Source of the DNA: an uncultured Clostridia bacterium
Lineage (GTDB): Bacteria; Bacillota; Clostridia; Lachnospirales; Anaerotignaceae
Assembly (NCBI GenBank): GCA_902477755.1
Contig: CABSIK010000006.1
Coordinates: 90,905 to 154,904, forward strand
Direction of reading: 5' to 3'
Length of the DNA stretch: 64,000 nt
Shown: positions 51,729-60,473 of the stretch, one piece after another
Numbering within the stretch: the first letter of the stretch is position 1
How the letters are laid out: each line of letters begins with the position of its first letter
Position numbers and translations under genes: made by a program
The notes under the pieces: model-generated
Database searches by the model: none
What the model saw: only the letters and a program-made list of their open reading frames with translations
Told to the model about the DNA's origin: nothing

Positions 51729-51756
51729 TTGATTTTTTTGAAATCTATGATATAAT
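51729..51756 (+). promoter_or_regulatory. smpB promoter
   Basis: TTGATT (51729-51734) and a perfect TATAAT (51751-51756), 16-bp spacer. Confidence 0.65.
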
Positions 51757-51807
51757 CTATCATGCAGAAGAAAACGGCATAAAAGCAGACAGAACGGAAG
51801 TGAGTCA

Positions 51808-52281
51808 ATGGCAAAGGGAAACGGCACAAAGCTGATCGCACAGAACAAAAAAGCATATCATGATTATTTCATCGAAGACGTGTATCAGGCAGGCATTTCT
51901 CTCGTTGGCACAGAAGTGAAAAGTCTGCGGGCAGGCAAATGCAGTCTGAAGGAAAGCTTTATCCGCATTGAAAACGGGCAGGCTTTCATTATGAACATGC
52001 ATATCAGTCCTTATGAACAGGGGAATATCTTCAACAAAGACCCTCTGCGTACCAGACGTTTGCTGCTGCACAAAAACGAAATCCGCAAGATTGCTGCACA
52101 GGTACAGGCTGCCGGATATACGGTGGTGCCTCTAAAGGTATACTTTGACCGCAGTCTGGTGAAAGTGGACATTGCGCTGGCAAAAGGTAAAAAACTTTAT
52201 GACAAGCGTGAGACCATTGCCAAAAACGATATGCGTCGTCAGGCGGAAAAAGAGTTTAAGATTCGTAATCTTACTTTATAA
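51808..52281 (+). CDS. smpB: SsrA-binding protein SmpB
   Basis: 157 residues, the tmRNA chaperone in trans-translation. Family marks: NKKAYHDYFIEDVYQAGISL, GTEVKSLRAGKCSLKESFIR, KDPLRTRRLLLHKNEI and the basic C-terminal tail (KKLYDKRETIAKND, RRQAEKEFKIR) that enters the ribosomal mRNA channel. Start ATG 51808 after AACGGAAGTGAG. The tmRNA gene starts 7 bp after its stop. Confidence 0.98.
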   Translation: MAKGNGTKLIAQNKKAYHDYFIEDVYQAGISLVGTEVKSLRAGKCSLKESFIRIENGQAFIMNMHISPYEQGNIFNKDPLRTRRLLLHKNEIRKIAAQVQAAGYTVVPLKVYFDRSLVKVDIALAKGKKLYDKRETIAKNDMRRQAEKEFKIRNLTL

Positions 52282-52288
52282 GACACAG

Positions 52289-52643
52289 GGGGATGTAATG
52301 GTTTCGACGGGAGTCTTGAAAGTAGGGATAGCCATCCGCAGGCCGGTGAACTGCGTCATCAAGCCGGAAACTTTTCTAAAAAGAAACGACAACAATAAAT
52401 TAGCATACGCTGCCTAATTGCGGCAGCTGTCAACCCCCGGATTCCTGCCGCCGGGGAGTTTGGCATCGACTTGGCGGGGCACTTTTTCGCTTAAGCTTTG
52501 CGGCGGAAAAAGATTCATGAAGCTACCGAGGAACATAGCCTGTCATTCGGCGATGGTCTGAGGGAATTATAAAAGACTGACTGTGATGGGAGAAGTTCTT
52601 ACAGATGGGTTTTCGGACAGGGGTTCGACTCCCCTCATCTCCA
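52289..52643 (+). ncRNA. ssrA: transfer-messenger RNA
   Basis: The 5' GGGGATG (52289-52295) pairs with CATCTCC (52636-52642) to form the acceptor stem, followed by the discriminator A; CCA is not encoded. GTAATGGTTTCGACGGGAGT is the conserved 5' part and GGTTCGACTCC the T-loop. The tag frame ends NDNNKLAYAA before the TAA at about 52414. By position relative to the upstream TA dinucleotide the resume codon is AGA, which would give an Arg as first residue, unusual because Ala or Gly is more common. The gene is intact; no phage attachment duplication was seen at its 3' end. Confidence 0.95.
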
Positions 52644-52702
52644 TTCTGAGAACAAAACAGACCTTGCTGTACCAATTGGCAAAGGGATGTTCCAAAAAAA
52701 TT

Positions 52703-52908
52703 GCGCAGAAGATTAGGGGCATCTTCATAAGCAAACAAAGAAAGCCGAAATCCTGATGATACTGCGGATTTCGGCTTTCTGATTCTAACTTATATTTTAT
52801 TTCGTATGTTTTCTTATGAAGATAGCCGTCGCACTTCCCCTTAAGAAATCAATCAAATAAAAAACAATGTTTTCTTAAGTGGAAGTTGCTTTTCTTCTGC
52901 GCTTTTTT
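52703..52908 (+). terminator. terminator of ssrA, split by a palindromic element
   Basis: GCGCAGAAGA (52703-52712) pairs perfectly with TCTTCTGCGC (52893-52902), followed by TTTTTT. The 180 bp between the arms are the repeat element, so an older terminator appears to have been opened in its loop. Confidence 0.8.
52713..52892 (-). repeat. terminator-nested palindromic element, copy 3 (reverse)
   Basis: On the minus strand: AAAGCAACTTCCACTTAAG, partner TTTCTTAAGGGGAAG, TGCGACGGCTATCTTC, ATAAGAAAACATACG, an inner hairpin with arms GAAAGCCGAAATCC and GGATTTCGGCTTTC, and GCTTATGAAGATGCCCCTAA. It lies wholly inside the ssrA terminator stem. Its edge (TTGCTT, 52886-52891) may also supply the -35 of the next gene with GATAAT at 52910. 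Confidence 0.9.
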
Positions 52909-52940
52909 GGATAATTTTATGCGAAAAAAGGGGGATTTAT

Positions 52941-53927
52941 ATGAGAAAGAAATTATCATTGTTGTTTCTGGCGCTTTTTCTGTTCATGGGTGTACCACAG
53001 GCAGCCAAGGCAACAGAATATCCATATGAGGTGGAAGTCAATCTGACACAGAATGTAGTCACTGTTTATAAAAAAGATGCCTCTGGGAACTATACCGTGC
53101 CGGATAGAGCATTTGTCTGCTCCGTAGGCCCTGCCACACCTACAGGCACATTCCGCACCACAGATAAATATGTATGGCGTGCGCTGTTCGGCAATGTTTA
53201 TGGACAGTATGCCACACGCATTACTGGCAGCATCCTGTTCCATTCTGTACCTTATTATACCATGTATGATAAAGGCTCTCTGGAATATCTGGAATATAAC
53301 AAACTGGGTACATCCGCTTCTATGGGGTGTGTCCGTCTGACAGTGGAAGATGTGAAATGGCTTTACGATAACTGCCCTGCGGGTACCACTGTGCGTATGG
53401 TGAAGAACAACGATCCTTTGCCCATCCAGCCGGAACAGCCTCAGAAGCTGAATATCTATGATACAAAACTGAGAGGTTGGGACCCTACAGATCCTGATCC
53501 TGCAAACCCTTGGCATAAAGTCCTGCCAGACCATGCCAGGATGGAAAGCATTAACGTCAAAGGTGCCAGAAGCAGTTTTGCTGTGGACGCTTTTTATGGC
53601 GGCGGTACTTATTATCTGACAGCAGAGGATGCCAGCAGCGTATTTGCGCAGCTGGGCAAGAATCTTTCCCTGCCTGTTTCTCCGGCGGATACCACCCGTG
53701 CCATGGGTATTTCTCAGATAACATATGAAGGAAAAACAACAGAGGTTTCCTATTGCATCTATGAGGGCAAAACATATTACAAGCTGCGAGATTTAGCATC
53801 CATGACAGAAATAGATATCTCCTGGAATGCGCAGACAGAAGATATTGTGCTTTCTGATGCCCAGCAGCAGAGTTGGTTCTATCGCGTGCTGCTTCGCAGA
53901 AATCTGGCAGTAGAACTCTCAGCATAA
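52941..53927 (+). CDS. secreted L,D-transpeptidase (YkuD domain) with C-terminal stalk-like domain
   Basis: 328 residues. A signal peptide (MRKKLSLLFLALFLFMGVPQ, cut after about residue 24) precedes a YkuD domain with the catalytic pattern H-x...-S-x-G-C-V-R: ILFHSVPYY and TSASMGCVRLTVEDVKWLYD. Such enzymes form 3-3 peptidoglycan cross-links or attach proteins. The C-terminal 120 residues (YEGKTYYKLRDLASMTEIDI) resemble the copper amine oxidase N-terminal 'stalk' fold seen in many clostridial wall proteins. ATG after AAAGGGGG. A terminator follows. Confidence 0.88.
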   Translation: MRKKLSLLFLALFLFMGVPQAAKATEYPYEVEVNLTQNVVTVYKKDASGNYTVPDRAFVCSVGPATPTGTFRTTDKYVWRALFGNVYGQYATRITGSILFHSVPYYTMYDKGSLEYLEYNKLGTSASMGCVRLTVEDVKWLYDNCPAGTTVRMVKNNDPLPIQPEQPQKLNIYDTKLRGWDPTDPDPANPWHKVLPDHARMESINVKGARSSFAVDAFYGGGTYYLTAEDASSVFAQLGKNLSLPVSPADTTRAMGISQITYEGKTTEVSYCIYEGKTYYKLRDLASMTEIDISWNAQTEDIVLSDAQQQSWFYRVLLRRNLAVELSA

Positions 53928-53940
53928 TATGAGAATCAAA

Positions 53941-53967
53941 GCCTGCATGAGCAAATCATGCAGGTTT
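53941..53967 (+). terminator. terminator of the L,D-transpeptidase gene
   Basis: CCTGCATGA and TCATGCAGG around GCAAA, then TTTTT. Confidence 0.9.
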
Positions 53968-54030
53968 TTCCATGTCTGATTGGAAATTCTTAAAAAATTT
54001 GTCAATTATACTAATTTTTCGGTGGTTTTG

Positions 54031-54059
54031 TTGATTTTTCCTTGTCGTTGTGGTATGAT
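54031..54059 (+). promoter_or_regulatory. promoter of the stalk-domain gene
   Basis: TTGATT (54031-54036) and TATGAT (54054-54059), 17-bp spacer. The start codon is 34 bp beyond. Confidence 0.65.
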
Positions 54060-54092
54060 GCTCGGGAAAAACCCAAAGAAAGAGGGAAAAAT

Positions 54093-55256
54093 ATGGGATG
54101 GAAAAAATTAACGGTCATTGTTGTGGCAGCGGCAGCGCTGGTAGGCGGCGCCCTGTCCCTTTCCATGTACCTGACAAGACAGCAGGAATTGGAAATGGAA
54201 GTTGCGGATCAAAAACCCCAGCCTCCTCAGGCAGGGGATACCACAACACTGGCAGATATGGAAAATATGCCAATTTATTATGATGATGAAGAAGTACTGC
54301 TTCTGCCTGTAAGAAATGTAGTGGAAGGTCTGGGCGGCAGTGTTTCCTGGGATCGCGAGAAAAAAGCAACGGAGATTTCTTTTTATGGCAAGAAACTCCT
54401 TTTGAACCGCGGCAGCAGAGAGGCAGAACTCAATGGCTATGAAATCACGCTGGATCGGGAAGCGGAAGCCATCAATGGCTGCCTGTATGTATCTTCCGAT
54501 GTGTTTTCTGAGTATTTCGCCACAGAAGTCATCTGGGACAGCACCCAACAGCTGGTGACCATCAAGACTGGGGATAATACCAAACCAGTCATTGCAGGAC
54601 GTATGCTGGAAGGCGTAGATGGAGAACGGAATTATTCTGCGGAAGTTCCGGTTGTAGTTGGCTTGAATGACATCAGTTATGAAAAAAGTCTGAATGATGC
54701 CTTTGAATCCTTTGTATTGGAACAGCTGGCGTCTTTCCCCAACGTAGTTCCTGCGGAGGAAGCAGCGGAAGCGGCAGAAGAAGCAGAAGCAGTGGAGCAG
54801 TCCGGCACTGAGGAAACAGCAGAGGGCGCAGAAGAAACAGCGGAAGCGGAAGCAAATGCAGAAGAAGAAGAAGCTGCAAACGCAGAAGAAACAGCGGATA
54901 TTCCCAAGCCTGATCATGTGCGTATTGGTTTTGTGAAAGGTTATATGGGAGCGGAATTCCTTTCCTTCTATTGGGAAGTGGATGTTGATGGCAAACTGAC
55001 TAGCAAGGGTGTAAATATCGACCTGCAGGGGCAGAAAAATGTCAATATTTTTGATTTGACTGTCAGCCGCGACATTGAAACGGAACTTCATGTCTATGCG
55101 GAAGATGTAGATCCAGAAAATTATTACATTTCTGCAAACAAAGAATGGATACTTCTTTCCAATGATGAAGAAAGCGGCGCTTATCAAGCAGTTTCTGTGC
55201 CTGCCGAAATGACACAGAGTGTCTGGAAGGATAAATACAAGTTTTTAATTGCATAA
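54093..55256 (+). CDS. membrane-anchored stalk-domain protein with Glu/Ala-rich linker
   Basis: 387 residues. ATG at 54093 (MGWKKLTVIVVAAAALVGGA) starts an N-terminal membrane anchor or signal; 17 codons of upstream frame overlap the promoter and are rejected. Residues about 60-175 resemble the copper amine oxidase N-terminal 'stalk' fold (EEVLLLPVRNVVEGLGGSVS, ATEISFYGKKLLLNRGS). A low-complexity Glu/Ala segment (about 230-285, EAAEAAEEAEAVEQSG and similar) separates it from a C-terminal region of beta strands resembling DUF3298/RsiV-type extracellular domains only weakly. The role is probably in the envelope; no catalytic residues were identified. Confidence 0.65.
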   Translation: MGWKKLTVIVVAAAALVGGALSLSMYLTRQQELEMEVADQKPQPPQAGDTTTLADMENMPIYYDDEEVLLLPVRNVVEGLGGSVSWDREKKATEISFYGKKLLLNRGSREAELNGYEITLDREAEAINGCLYVSSDVFSEYFATEVIWDSTQQLVTIKTGDNTKPVIAGRMLEGVDGERNYSAEVPVVVGLNDISYEKSLNDAFESFVLEQLASFPNVVPAEEAAEAAEEAEAVEQSGTEETAEGAEETAEAEANAEEEEAANAEETADIPKPDHVRIGFVKGYMGAEFLSFYWEVDVDGKLTSKGVNIDLQGQKNVNIFDLTVSRDIETELHVYAEDVDPENYYISANKEWILLSNDEESGAYQAVSVPAEMTQSVWKDKYKFLIA

Positions 55257-55267
55257 ATAGATGTTTC

Positions 55268-55303
55268 AAAGCACCTCTATGAAACTTTCATAGGGGTGCT
55301 TTT
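55268..55303 (+). terminator. terminator of the stalk-domain gene
   Basis: AAAGCACCTCTATGA pairs with TCATAGGGGTGCTTT, ending in TTTT. Confidence 0.85.
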
Positions 55304-55551
55304 GTGTATACAATATATTTTTTTGGTGTTTGATATTTTCATATCAATCTGAAAAGGGGTGTATAGATTCAAGTACAAAATATTACAAAGAAAAAAGGCT
55401 TTGTCTGACATATAAGGGCCGTATTTTTGCAGATACATCTCGAAAAGACTTCTAAATTGCATAAAAATATTTTTTTATACATGAAAGACACCGTCAATTC
55501 GCACAAAGGGTGTTTTGTTAGAAACATAACGGTTTTATTTCCATTTTGCGG

Positions 55552-55580
55552 TTGAAATCGTCAGAATTTGATTGTATAAT
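55552..55580 (+). promoter_or_regulatory. nifJ promoter
   Basis: TTGAAA (55552-55557) and a perfect TATAAT (55575-55580), 17-bp spacer. From 55304 to here no gene or repeat was seen. Confidence 0.8.
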
Positions 55581-55586
55581 AAACAG

Positions 55587-55770
55587 GAACTTGAAGCAGT
55601 GCTGCGGTCAGGCAAAAGGGGCATGTTGTATGACAAGCGCGTTCTTGCACATATACCCATTCCGGGCAGGCAGCACGGCATGCACGGTTTTCCGTGCAGA
55701 CCTAGGGATTTCCCGAAAGCAAAGTTTTGTAAAATACAGAAGATTTACAAAATAAGGAGGAGAACAAAAA
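55587..55770 (+). other. nifJ 5' leader with hairpin
   Basis: A leader of about 185 nt. TGCACGG, TTTT loop, CCGTGCA (55681-55698) is a strong hairpin, with a second GCACGG at 55673 that could compete for the same partner. A frame from about 55623 reaches across the nifJ start, but it has no proper ribosome site. No known riboswitch is recognised. Confidence 0.4.
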
Positions 55771-58700
55771 ATGTCTAAAGTAATGAAAACGATGGACGGT
55801 AACGAAGCTGCTGCATACGCTTCCTATGCGTTTACAGAAGTAGCTGGTATTTTCCCCATCACACCTTCCTCCCCAATGGCTGAAAAAACAGACGATTGGG
55901 CAGCAAATGGCAAGAAAAACCTTTTCGGTCAGACTGTTAAAGTAGTAGAAATGCAGTCTGAAGCAGGCGCATCCGGTACCGTACACGGTTCCCTGGCAGC
56001 TGGCGCTCTGACAACAACTTATACAGCATCTCAGGGTCTGCTGCTGATGATCCCTAACATGTACAAAATCTCCGGCGAACTGCTTCCCGGTGTATTCCAT
56101 GTAACAGCTCGTGCGCTGGCAGCTCACGCTCTGTCTATCTTTGGTGACCACTCCGACGTTATGGCTTGTCGTCAGACAGGTTTCGCTCTGCTGGTTTCCA
56201 ACAGCGTACAGGAAGTTATGGATCTGGCTTGCGTAGCACATCTGTCCGCAATCAAAGGCCGTGTTCCTTTCCTGCATTTCTTTGATGGTTTCCGTACATC
56301 CCACGAAATCCAGAAAATCGAATGCATCGACTATGATGAACTGGCTAAAATCATCGATATGGATGCAGTGAACGCATTCAAGAGAAACGCTCTGAACCCT
56401 GAACATCCCGTTATCAGAGGTACAGCGCAGAACCCTGACATCTACTTCCAGGCTCGTGAAGCAGCAAACAAATTCTATGATGCTCTGCCTGCAGTAGTAG
56501 AAGAATACATGGGTGAAATCAACAGAATCACAGGCAGAGATTACAAACTGTTCAACTACTATGGCGCTCCCGATGCTGAAAGAATCATCATCGCTATGGG
56601 CTCCGCTTGTGAAGCGATCGAAGAAACAATCGACTACCTGACAGCAAAAGGCGAAAAAGTAGGTCTGGTTAAAGTTCACCTGTTCAGACCTTTCGTAGCT
56701 GAAAAACTGCTGGAAGCTATTCCCAAAACAGTTAAGAAAATCGCTGTTCTGGATAGAACAAAAGAACCCGGTGCACAGGGCGAACCTCTGTACATGGACG
56801 TTTGCACAGCAATGTTCGAAGTAGAAAACGCTCCTGTTGTTGTTGGCGGCCGTTATGGTCTGGGTTCCAAAGACGTTACACCTGCACAGTTCATCGCTGT
56901 ATATGCTAACCTGTCTCTGGACAAACCCAAAAACCACTTCACAATCGGTATCGTGGACGACGTAACCAACCACTCTCTGGAAGTTGGCGAAGAAGTTAAC
57001 GTTACAGGTGATGACGGCACAATCAGCTGCAAATTCTGGGGTCTGGGCGCTGACGGTACTGTTGGTGCTAACAAAAACTCCATCAAAATCATCGGTGACC
57101 ACACAGACATGTACGCACAGGCTTACTTCAGCTATGACTCCAAAAAGTCCGGCGGTATCACACAGAGCCACCTGCGTTTCGGTCACAAACCCATCCGCTC
57201 CACATACCTGGTTAAGACAGCAGACTTCGTTGCTTGTCACAAACAGGAATACGTTCACCTGTACGATATGGTTACAGAACTGAACGAAGGCGGTACATTC
57301 CTGCTGAACACAACCTGGACAGTAGAAGAACTGGAACAGCACCTGCCTGCGAAACTGAAAAGACAGCTGGCTGCTAAGAAAGCAAACTTCTACATCATCA
57401 ATGGTACAGAAATTGCGAAAGAAATCGGTCTGGGCAACAGAATCAACACTGTACTGCAGGCTGCATTCTTCAAACTGGCAAACATCATCCCCATTGAACA
57501 GGCTGTTGAATACATGAAAGCTGCTATCACAAAATCCTATGGCAAGAAGGGTGACACAATCCTGAACATGAACTACGCTGCTGTTGACCGTGGTGTAGAC
57601 GGTGCAGTGAAAGTTGAAATCCCTGCTTCTTGGGCAACTGCAGAAGATGCAGAAGTTGCAGCTGCTAGAAAATCCACAGAATTCGTTGATAAAGTTGTAG
57701 CTCCTATGAACGCACAGGAAGGCGACAAACTGCCTGTATCTGCATTCGCTGGCAGAGAAGACGGTACATTCCCTTGCGGTACAGCTGCTTACGAAAAACG
57801 TGGTGTTGCTGTTGACGTACCCGAATGGAACGCTGAAAACTGTATCCAGTGTAACCAGTGCTCTTATGTATGTCCTCATGCAGCAATCCGTCCCGTACTG
57901 CTGACAGAAGAAGAAGCTGCAAAAGCTCCTGCTGCATTCAAAGCAGTAGACGCGAAAGGCGGCGCTGCATTTGCTGGTCTGAAATACAGAATGCAGGTTT
58001 CCGCTCTGGACTGCCTGGGCTGCGGCAGCTGTGCAGTAGTATGCCCTGCTCCTAACAAAGCTCTGGTTATGAAACCTCTGGCTACTCAGGAAGCTGAAGT
58101 TGCTAACTGGGATTACGCAATCGACGAAGTTGCTCCTAAAGCTAACCCTATGGGCAAAGGTTCCGTAAAAGGTTCTCAGTTCGAACAGCCTCTGCTGGAA
58201 TTCTCCGGCGCATGTGCAGGCTGTGGCGAAACACCTTACGCAAAACTGGTAACACAGCTGTTTGGTGATAGAATGTACGTTGCAAACGCAACAGGCTGCT
58301 CCTCCATCTGGGGTGGTTCCGCACCTTCTATGCCTTACACAACAAACAAAGACGGCCGTGGTCCCGCTTGGGCAAACTCCCTGTTCGAAGACAACGCAGA
58401 ATATGGTCTGGGTATGGCTTCCGCTGTGAAACAGATGAGAAACGGTCTGAAAGATAAACTGGAAAACCTGAAAGCAATCGACGCTTCCGTTGCTGGTGTT
58501 GTTGATGCTTGGGTTGAAACAATGTTCGATGGTGAAAAATCCAGAGAAGCATCCGACGCTCTGGTAGCTGCACTGGAAGGCTATGCTGGCACAGACGCAG
58601 AAGCTAAGAACATCGTTTCCTACGTACTGGAAAACAAAGATCAGCTGGTTAAAAAATCTCAGTGGATCTTCGGTGGTGACGGCTGGGCTTACGATATCGG

Positions 58701-59301
58701 TTACGGCGGTCTGGACCACGTACTGGCTTCCGGCGAAGATGTAAACGTTCTGGTATTCGATACAGAAGTTTACTCCAACACAGGCGGTCAGGCTTCCAAA
58801 GCTACTCCTGCTGGTGCAGTTGCTCAGTTCGCTGCTTCCGGTAAGAGAGTTAAGAAAAAAGACCTGGGTATGATGGCTATGAGCTATGGCTACGTTTATG
58901 TTGCACAGGTTGCAATGGGCGCAGACAAGAACCAGCTGGTGAAAGCTCTGCTGGAAGCTGAAAGCTACAATGGTCCTTCCCTGATCATCGCTTACGCTCC
59001 TTGTATCAACCACGGTCTGAAAGGCGGCATGAGCGGCGCTCAGAACGAAATCAAACGTGCCGTTGAAGCAGGTTACTGGCATATGTTCAGATTCAACCCT
59101 ACTCTGAAAGAAGAAGGCAAGAACCCCTTCACTCTGGATTCCAAAGAACCCACAGCAAGCTTCAGAGACTTCCTGCTGAGCGAAGTTCGTTACAGCGCAC
59201 TGCAGAGAACATTCCCCGAAGTAGCGGAAGAACTGTTCGAACAGTCCGAAAAGAACGCAAAAGAAAGACTGGAAAACTACAAAAGACTGGCTAACCAGTA
59301 A
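55771..59301 (+). CDS. nifJ: pyruvate:ferredoxin (flavodoxin) oxidoreductase
   Basis: A full-length 1176-residue single-chain PFOR, which oxidises pyruvate with CoA to acetyl-CoA, CO2 and reduced ferredoxin in anaerobes. Order: pyrimidine-binding domain (FPITPSSPMAEKTDDWAANG), domain II/III, a two-cluster ferredoxin domain (CIQCNQCSYVCPHAAI and CLGCGSCAVVCP), further cluster ligands (CAGCGETPY) and the thiamine diphosphate domain (GGDGWAYDIGYGGLDHVLAS, then EVYSNTGGQASKATP). ATG after AAGGAGGAG. Codon use is strongly biased, as for a main catabolic enzyme. Monocistronic by its promoter and terminator. Confidence 0.98.
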   Translation: MSKVMKTMDGNEAAAYASYAFTEVAGIFPITPSSPMAEKTDDWAANGKKNLFGQTVKVVEMQSEAGASGTVHGSLAAGALTTTYTASQGLLLMIPNMYKISGELLPGVFHVTARALAAHALSIFGDHSDVMACRQTGFALLVSNSVQEVMDLACVAHLSAIKGRVPFLHFFDGFRTSHEIQKIECIDYDELAKIIDMDAVNAFKRNALNPEHPVIRGTAQNPDIYFQAREAANKFYDALPAVVEEYMGEINRITGRDYKLFNYYGAPDAERIIIAMGSACEAIEETIDYLTAKGEKVGLVKVHLFRPFVAEKLLEAIPKTVKKIAVLDRTKEPGAQGEPLYMDVCTAMFEVENAPVVVGGRYGLGSKDVTPAQFIAVYANLSLDKPKNHFTIGIVDDVTNHSLEVGEEVNVTGDDGTISCKFWGLGADGTVGANKNSIKIIGDHTDMYAQAYFSYDSKKSGGITQSHLRFGHKPIRSTYLVKTADFVACHKQEYVHLYDMVTELNEGGTFLLNTTWTVEELEQHLPAKLKRQLAAKKANFYIINGTEIAKEIGLGNRINTVLQAAFFKLANIIPIEQAVEYMKAAITKSYGKKGDTILNMNYAAVDRGVDGAVKVEIPASWATAEDAEVAAARKSTEFVDKVVAPMNAQEGDKLPVSAFAGREDGTFPCGTAAYEKRGVAVDVPEWNAENCIQCNQCSYVCPHAAIRPVLLTEEEAAKAPAAFKAVDAKGGAAFAGLKYRMQVSALDCLGCGSCAVVCPAPNKALVMKPLATQEAEVANWDYAIDEVAPKANPMGKGSVKGSQFEQPLLEFSGACAGCGETPYAKLVTQLFGDRMYVANATGCSSIWGGSAPSMPYTTNKDGRGPAWANSLFEDNAEYGLGMASAVKQMRNGLKDKLENLKAIDASVAGVVDAWVETMFDGEKSREASDALVAALEGYAGTDAEAKNIVSYVLENKDQLVKKSQWIFGGDGWAYDIGYGGLDHVLASGEDVNVLVFDTEVYSNTGGQASKATPAGAVAQFAASGKRVKKKDLGMMAMSYGYVYVAQVAMGADKNQLVKALLEAESYNGPSLIIAYAPCINHGLKGGMSGAQNEIKRAVEAGYWHMFRFNPTLKEEGKNPFTLDSKEPTASFRDFLLSEVRYSALQRTFPEVAEELFEQSEKNAKERLENYKRLANQ

Positions 59302-59356
59302 TCAGGTTTCACAGGATTTCAAAATAAAAGAAAAACAGGCTTTGCCTGATCAAATG

Positions 59357-59553
59357 GAGAGATTTCCCTAAGCAGGCTCCCCCTTAAGAAAACATGATTT
59401 TATCTGATTTCTTAAGGGGAACTGCGATGGCTATCTCTCATAAGAAAACAATTCCAATCAAAATTTGATAGCCGGAATTTTTGAGTTCAAAGATTCCGGC
59501 TATATTTGTTTTCTTATGAAGTAGCCCCATAAGGGAAGTCTCTCTGTTTTTTT
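59357..59553 (+). terminator. terminator of nifJ, split by a palindromic element
   Basis: GAGAGATTTCCCT (59357-59369) pairs with AGGGAAGTCTCTC (59532-59544, one T-G pair), then TGTTTTTTT. The element at 59371-59530 fills the loop. Confidence 0.8.
59371..59530 (+). repeat. terminator-nested palindromic element, copy 4 (forward)
   Basis: AGCAGGCTCCCCCTTAAGAA, partner TTTCTTAAGGGG (arms 59380-59391 and 59408-59419); ACTGCGATGGCTATCTC; arms CATAAGAAAACA and TGTTTTCTTATG (59439-59450 and 59507-59518, perfect); and an inner hairpin ATAGCCGGAAT / ATTCCGGCTAT (59468-59478 and 59493-59503). The end is GTAGCCCCAT. It is the best-preserved example of the nested design. Confidence 0.9.
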
Positions 59554-59663
59554 ATGGTTTCTTTCAACAATGTTACAATTTTATTGAGATTGAAAAAATT
59601 GCTTTTTTCCAAAAGGAAAATAGTGTATACTCACTGTATGGAAGAAGGAGGGGGTTATTGCGT

Positions 59664-60470
59664 ATGCGTCAAACGCTGAAAAACTGTAAAAGAATTGTCA
59701 TTAAGGTAGGTACCGCAACCATTACCTATCCCAATGGCAGATTAAATTTGAAACGGATCGAAGAACTGGCGTGGGTGCTGACAGACTTGCGCAACCGCGG
59801 CATGGATGTAGCACTGGTTACCAGCGGCGCTATTGGCGTAGGCGCTGTGCGTATGTCAATGCCTTCCCGTCCCACTGTCATTCGGGAAAAACAGGCAGCG
59901 GCGGCAGTGGGTCAGGCGATGCTGATGCAGATCTATCATAACTTTTTCGATCGGTATAATCAGACTGTTGCTCAGATTTTGCTGACCAAAGAAGAAATGG
60001 GCACAGAAGAAAGATACACAAACACCCATAATACATTTGAAACATTGTTTGAAATGGGTATCATTCCCATTGTCAATGCCAATGACACCATTTCTACATA
60101 CGAAATTGAATTCTCTGATAACGACCGCCTTTCTGCCATGGTAGCAGAGGTAACGGGGGCAGATCTGCTGGTATTGTTGACAGATATTGACGCACTGTAT
60201 GACAAAAATCCCAGAGAACATGCAGATGCGAAGCGGATTTCTTATGTGGAAAAAGTAACGCCGGAAATCGAACAGATGGCAAGCGGAAAAGGCTCTGCTT
60301 TCAGTGTAGGCGGCATGCAGACAAAACTGGAAGCGGCAAAAATCTGCGAGAAAGCTGGCACAGCCATGGCCATTGCCCATGGGGAAGACCCTACGGTAAT
60401 CCATCGGATTTTAGCTGGCGAAGATGTAGGAACTTGCTTTGGAAAAGGAATTATAGAAAAGGAGAGATGA
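59664..60470 (+). CDS. proB: glutamate 5-kinase
   Basis: ProB phosphorylates glutamate to gamma-glutamyl phosphate, the first step of proline synthesis. 268 residues: only the amino-acid kinase domain, without the C-terminal PUA domain of the long form, as in many Firmicutes. Marks: IVIKVGTATITYPNG (about 12-26), VTSGAIGVGAVRMS, NANDTIS (about 135), EVTGADLLVLLTDIDALYD and SVGGMQTKLEAAKI. The ATG at 59664 is 9 bp after GGAGGGGG; a TTG at 59658 is too close. A TATACT at 59626 may be its -10. Two small membrane genes separate it from proA. Confidence 0.95.
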   Translation: MRQTLKNCKRIVIKVGTATITYPNGRLNLKRIEELAWVLTDLRNRGMDVALVTSGAIGVGAVRMSMPSRPTVIREKQAAAAVGQAMLMQIYHNFFDRYNQTVAQILLTKEEMGTEERYTNTHNTFETLFEMGIIPIVNANDTISTYEIEFSDNDRLSAMVAEVTGADLLVLLTDIDALYDKNPREHADAKRISYVEKVTPEIEQMASGKGSAFSVGGMQTKLEAAKICEKAGTAMAIAHGEDPTVIHRILAGEDVGTCFGKGIIEKER

Positions 60471-60473
60471 ACC

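Noticed and set aside
52172..52417. Plus-strand frame running from smpB into the tmRNA
   Set aside because: The start lies inside smpB in another frame and the end coincides with the tmRNA tag stop; it is explained by smpB and ssrA.
52289..52643. Use of ssrA as attachment site for the phage-derived cluster
   Set aside because: The cluster lies over 3 kb upstream with secG, rnr and smpB between, and no duplicated ssrA 3' end was seen.
59371..59530. The palindromic elements as ordinary long terminators only
   Set aside because: The same 160-180 bp sequence recurs in both orientations at unrelated loci with conserved ends, which independent terminators would not show.
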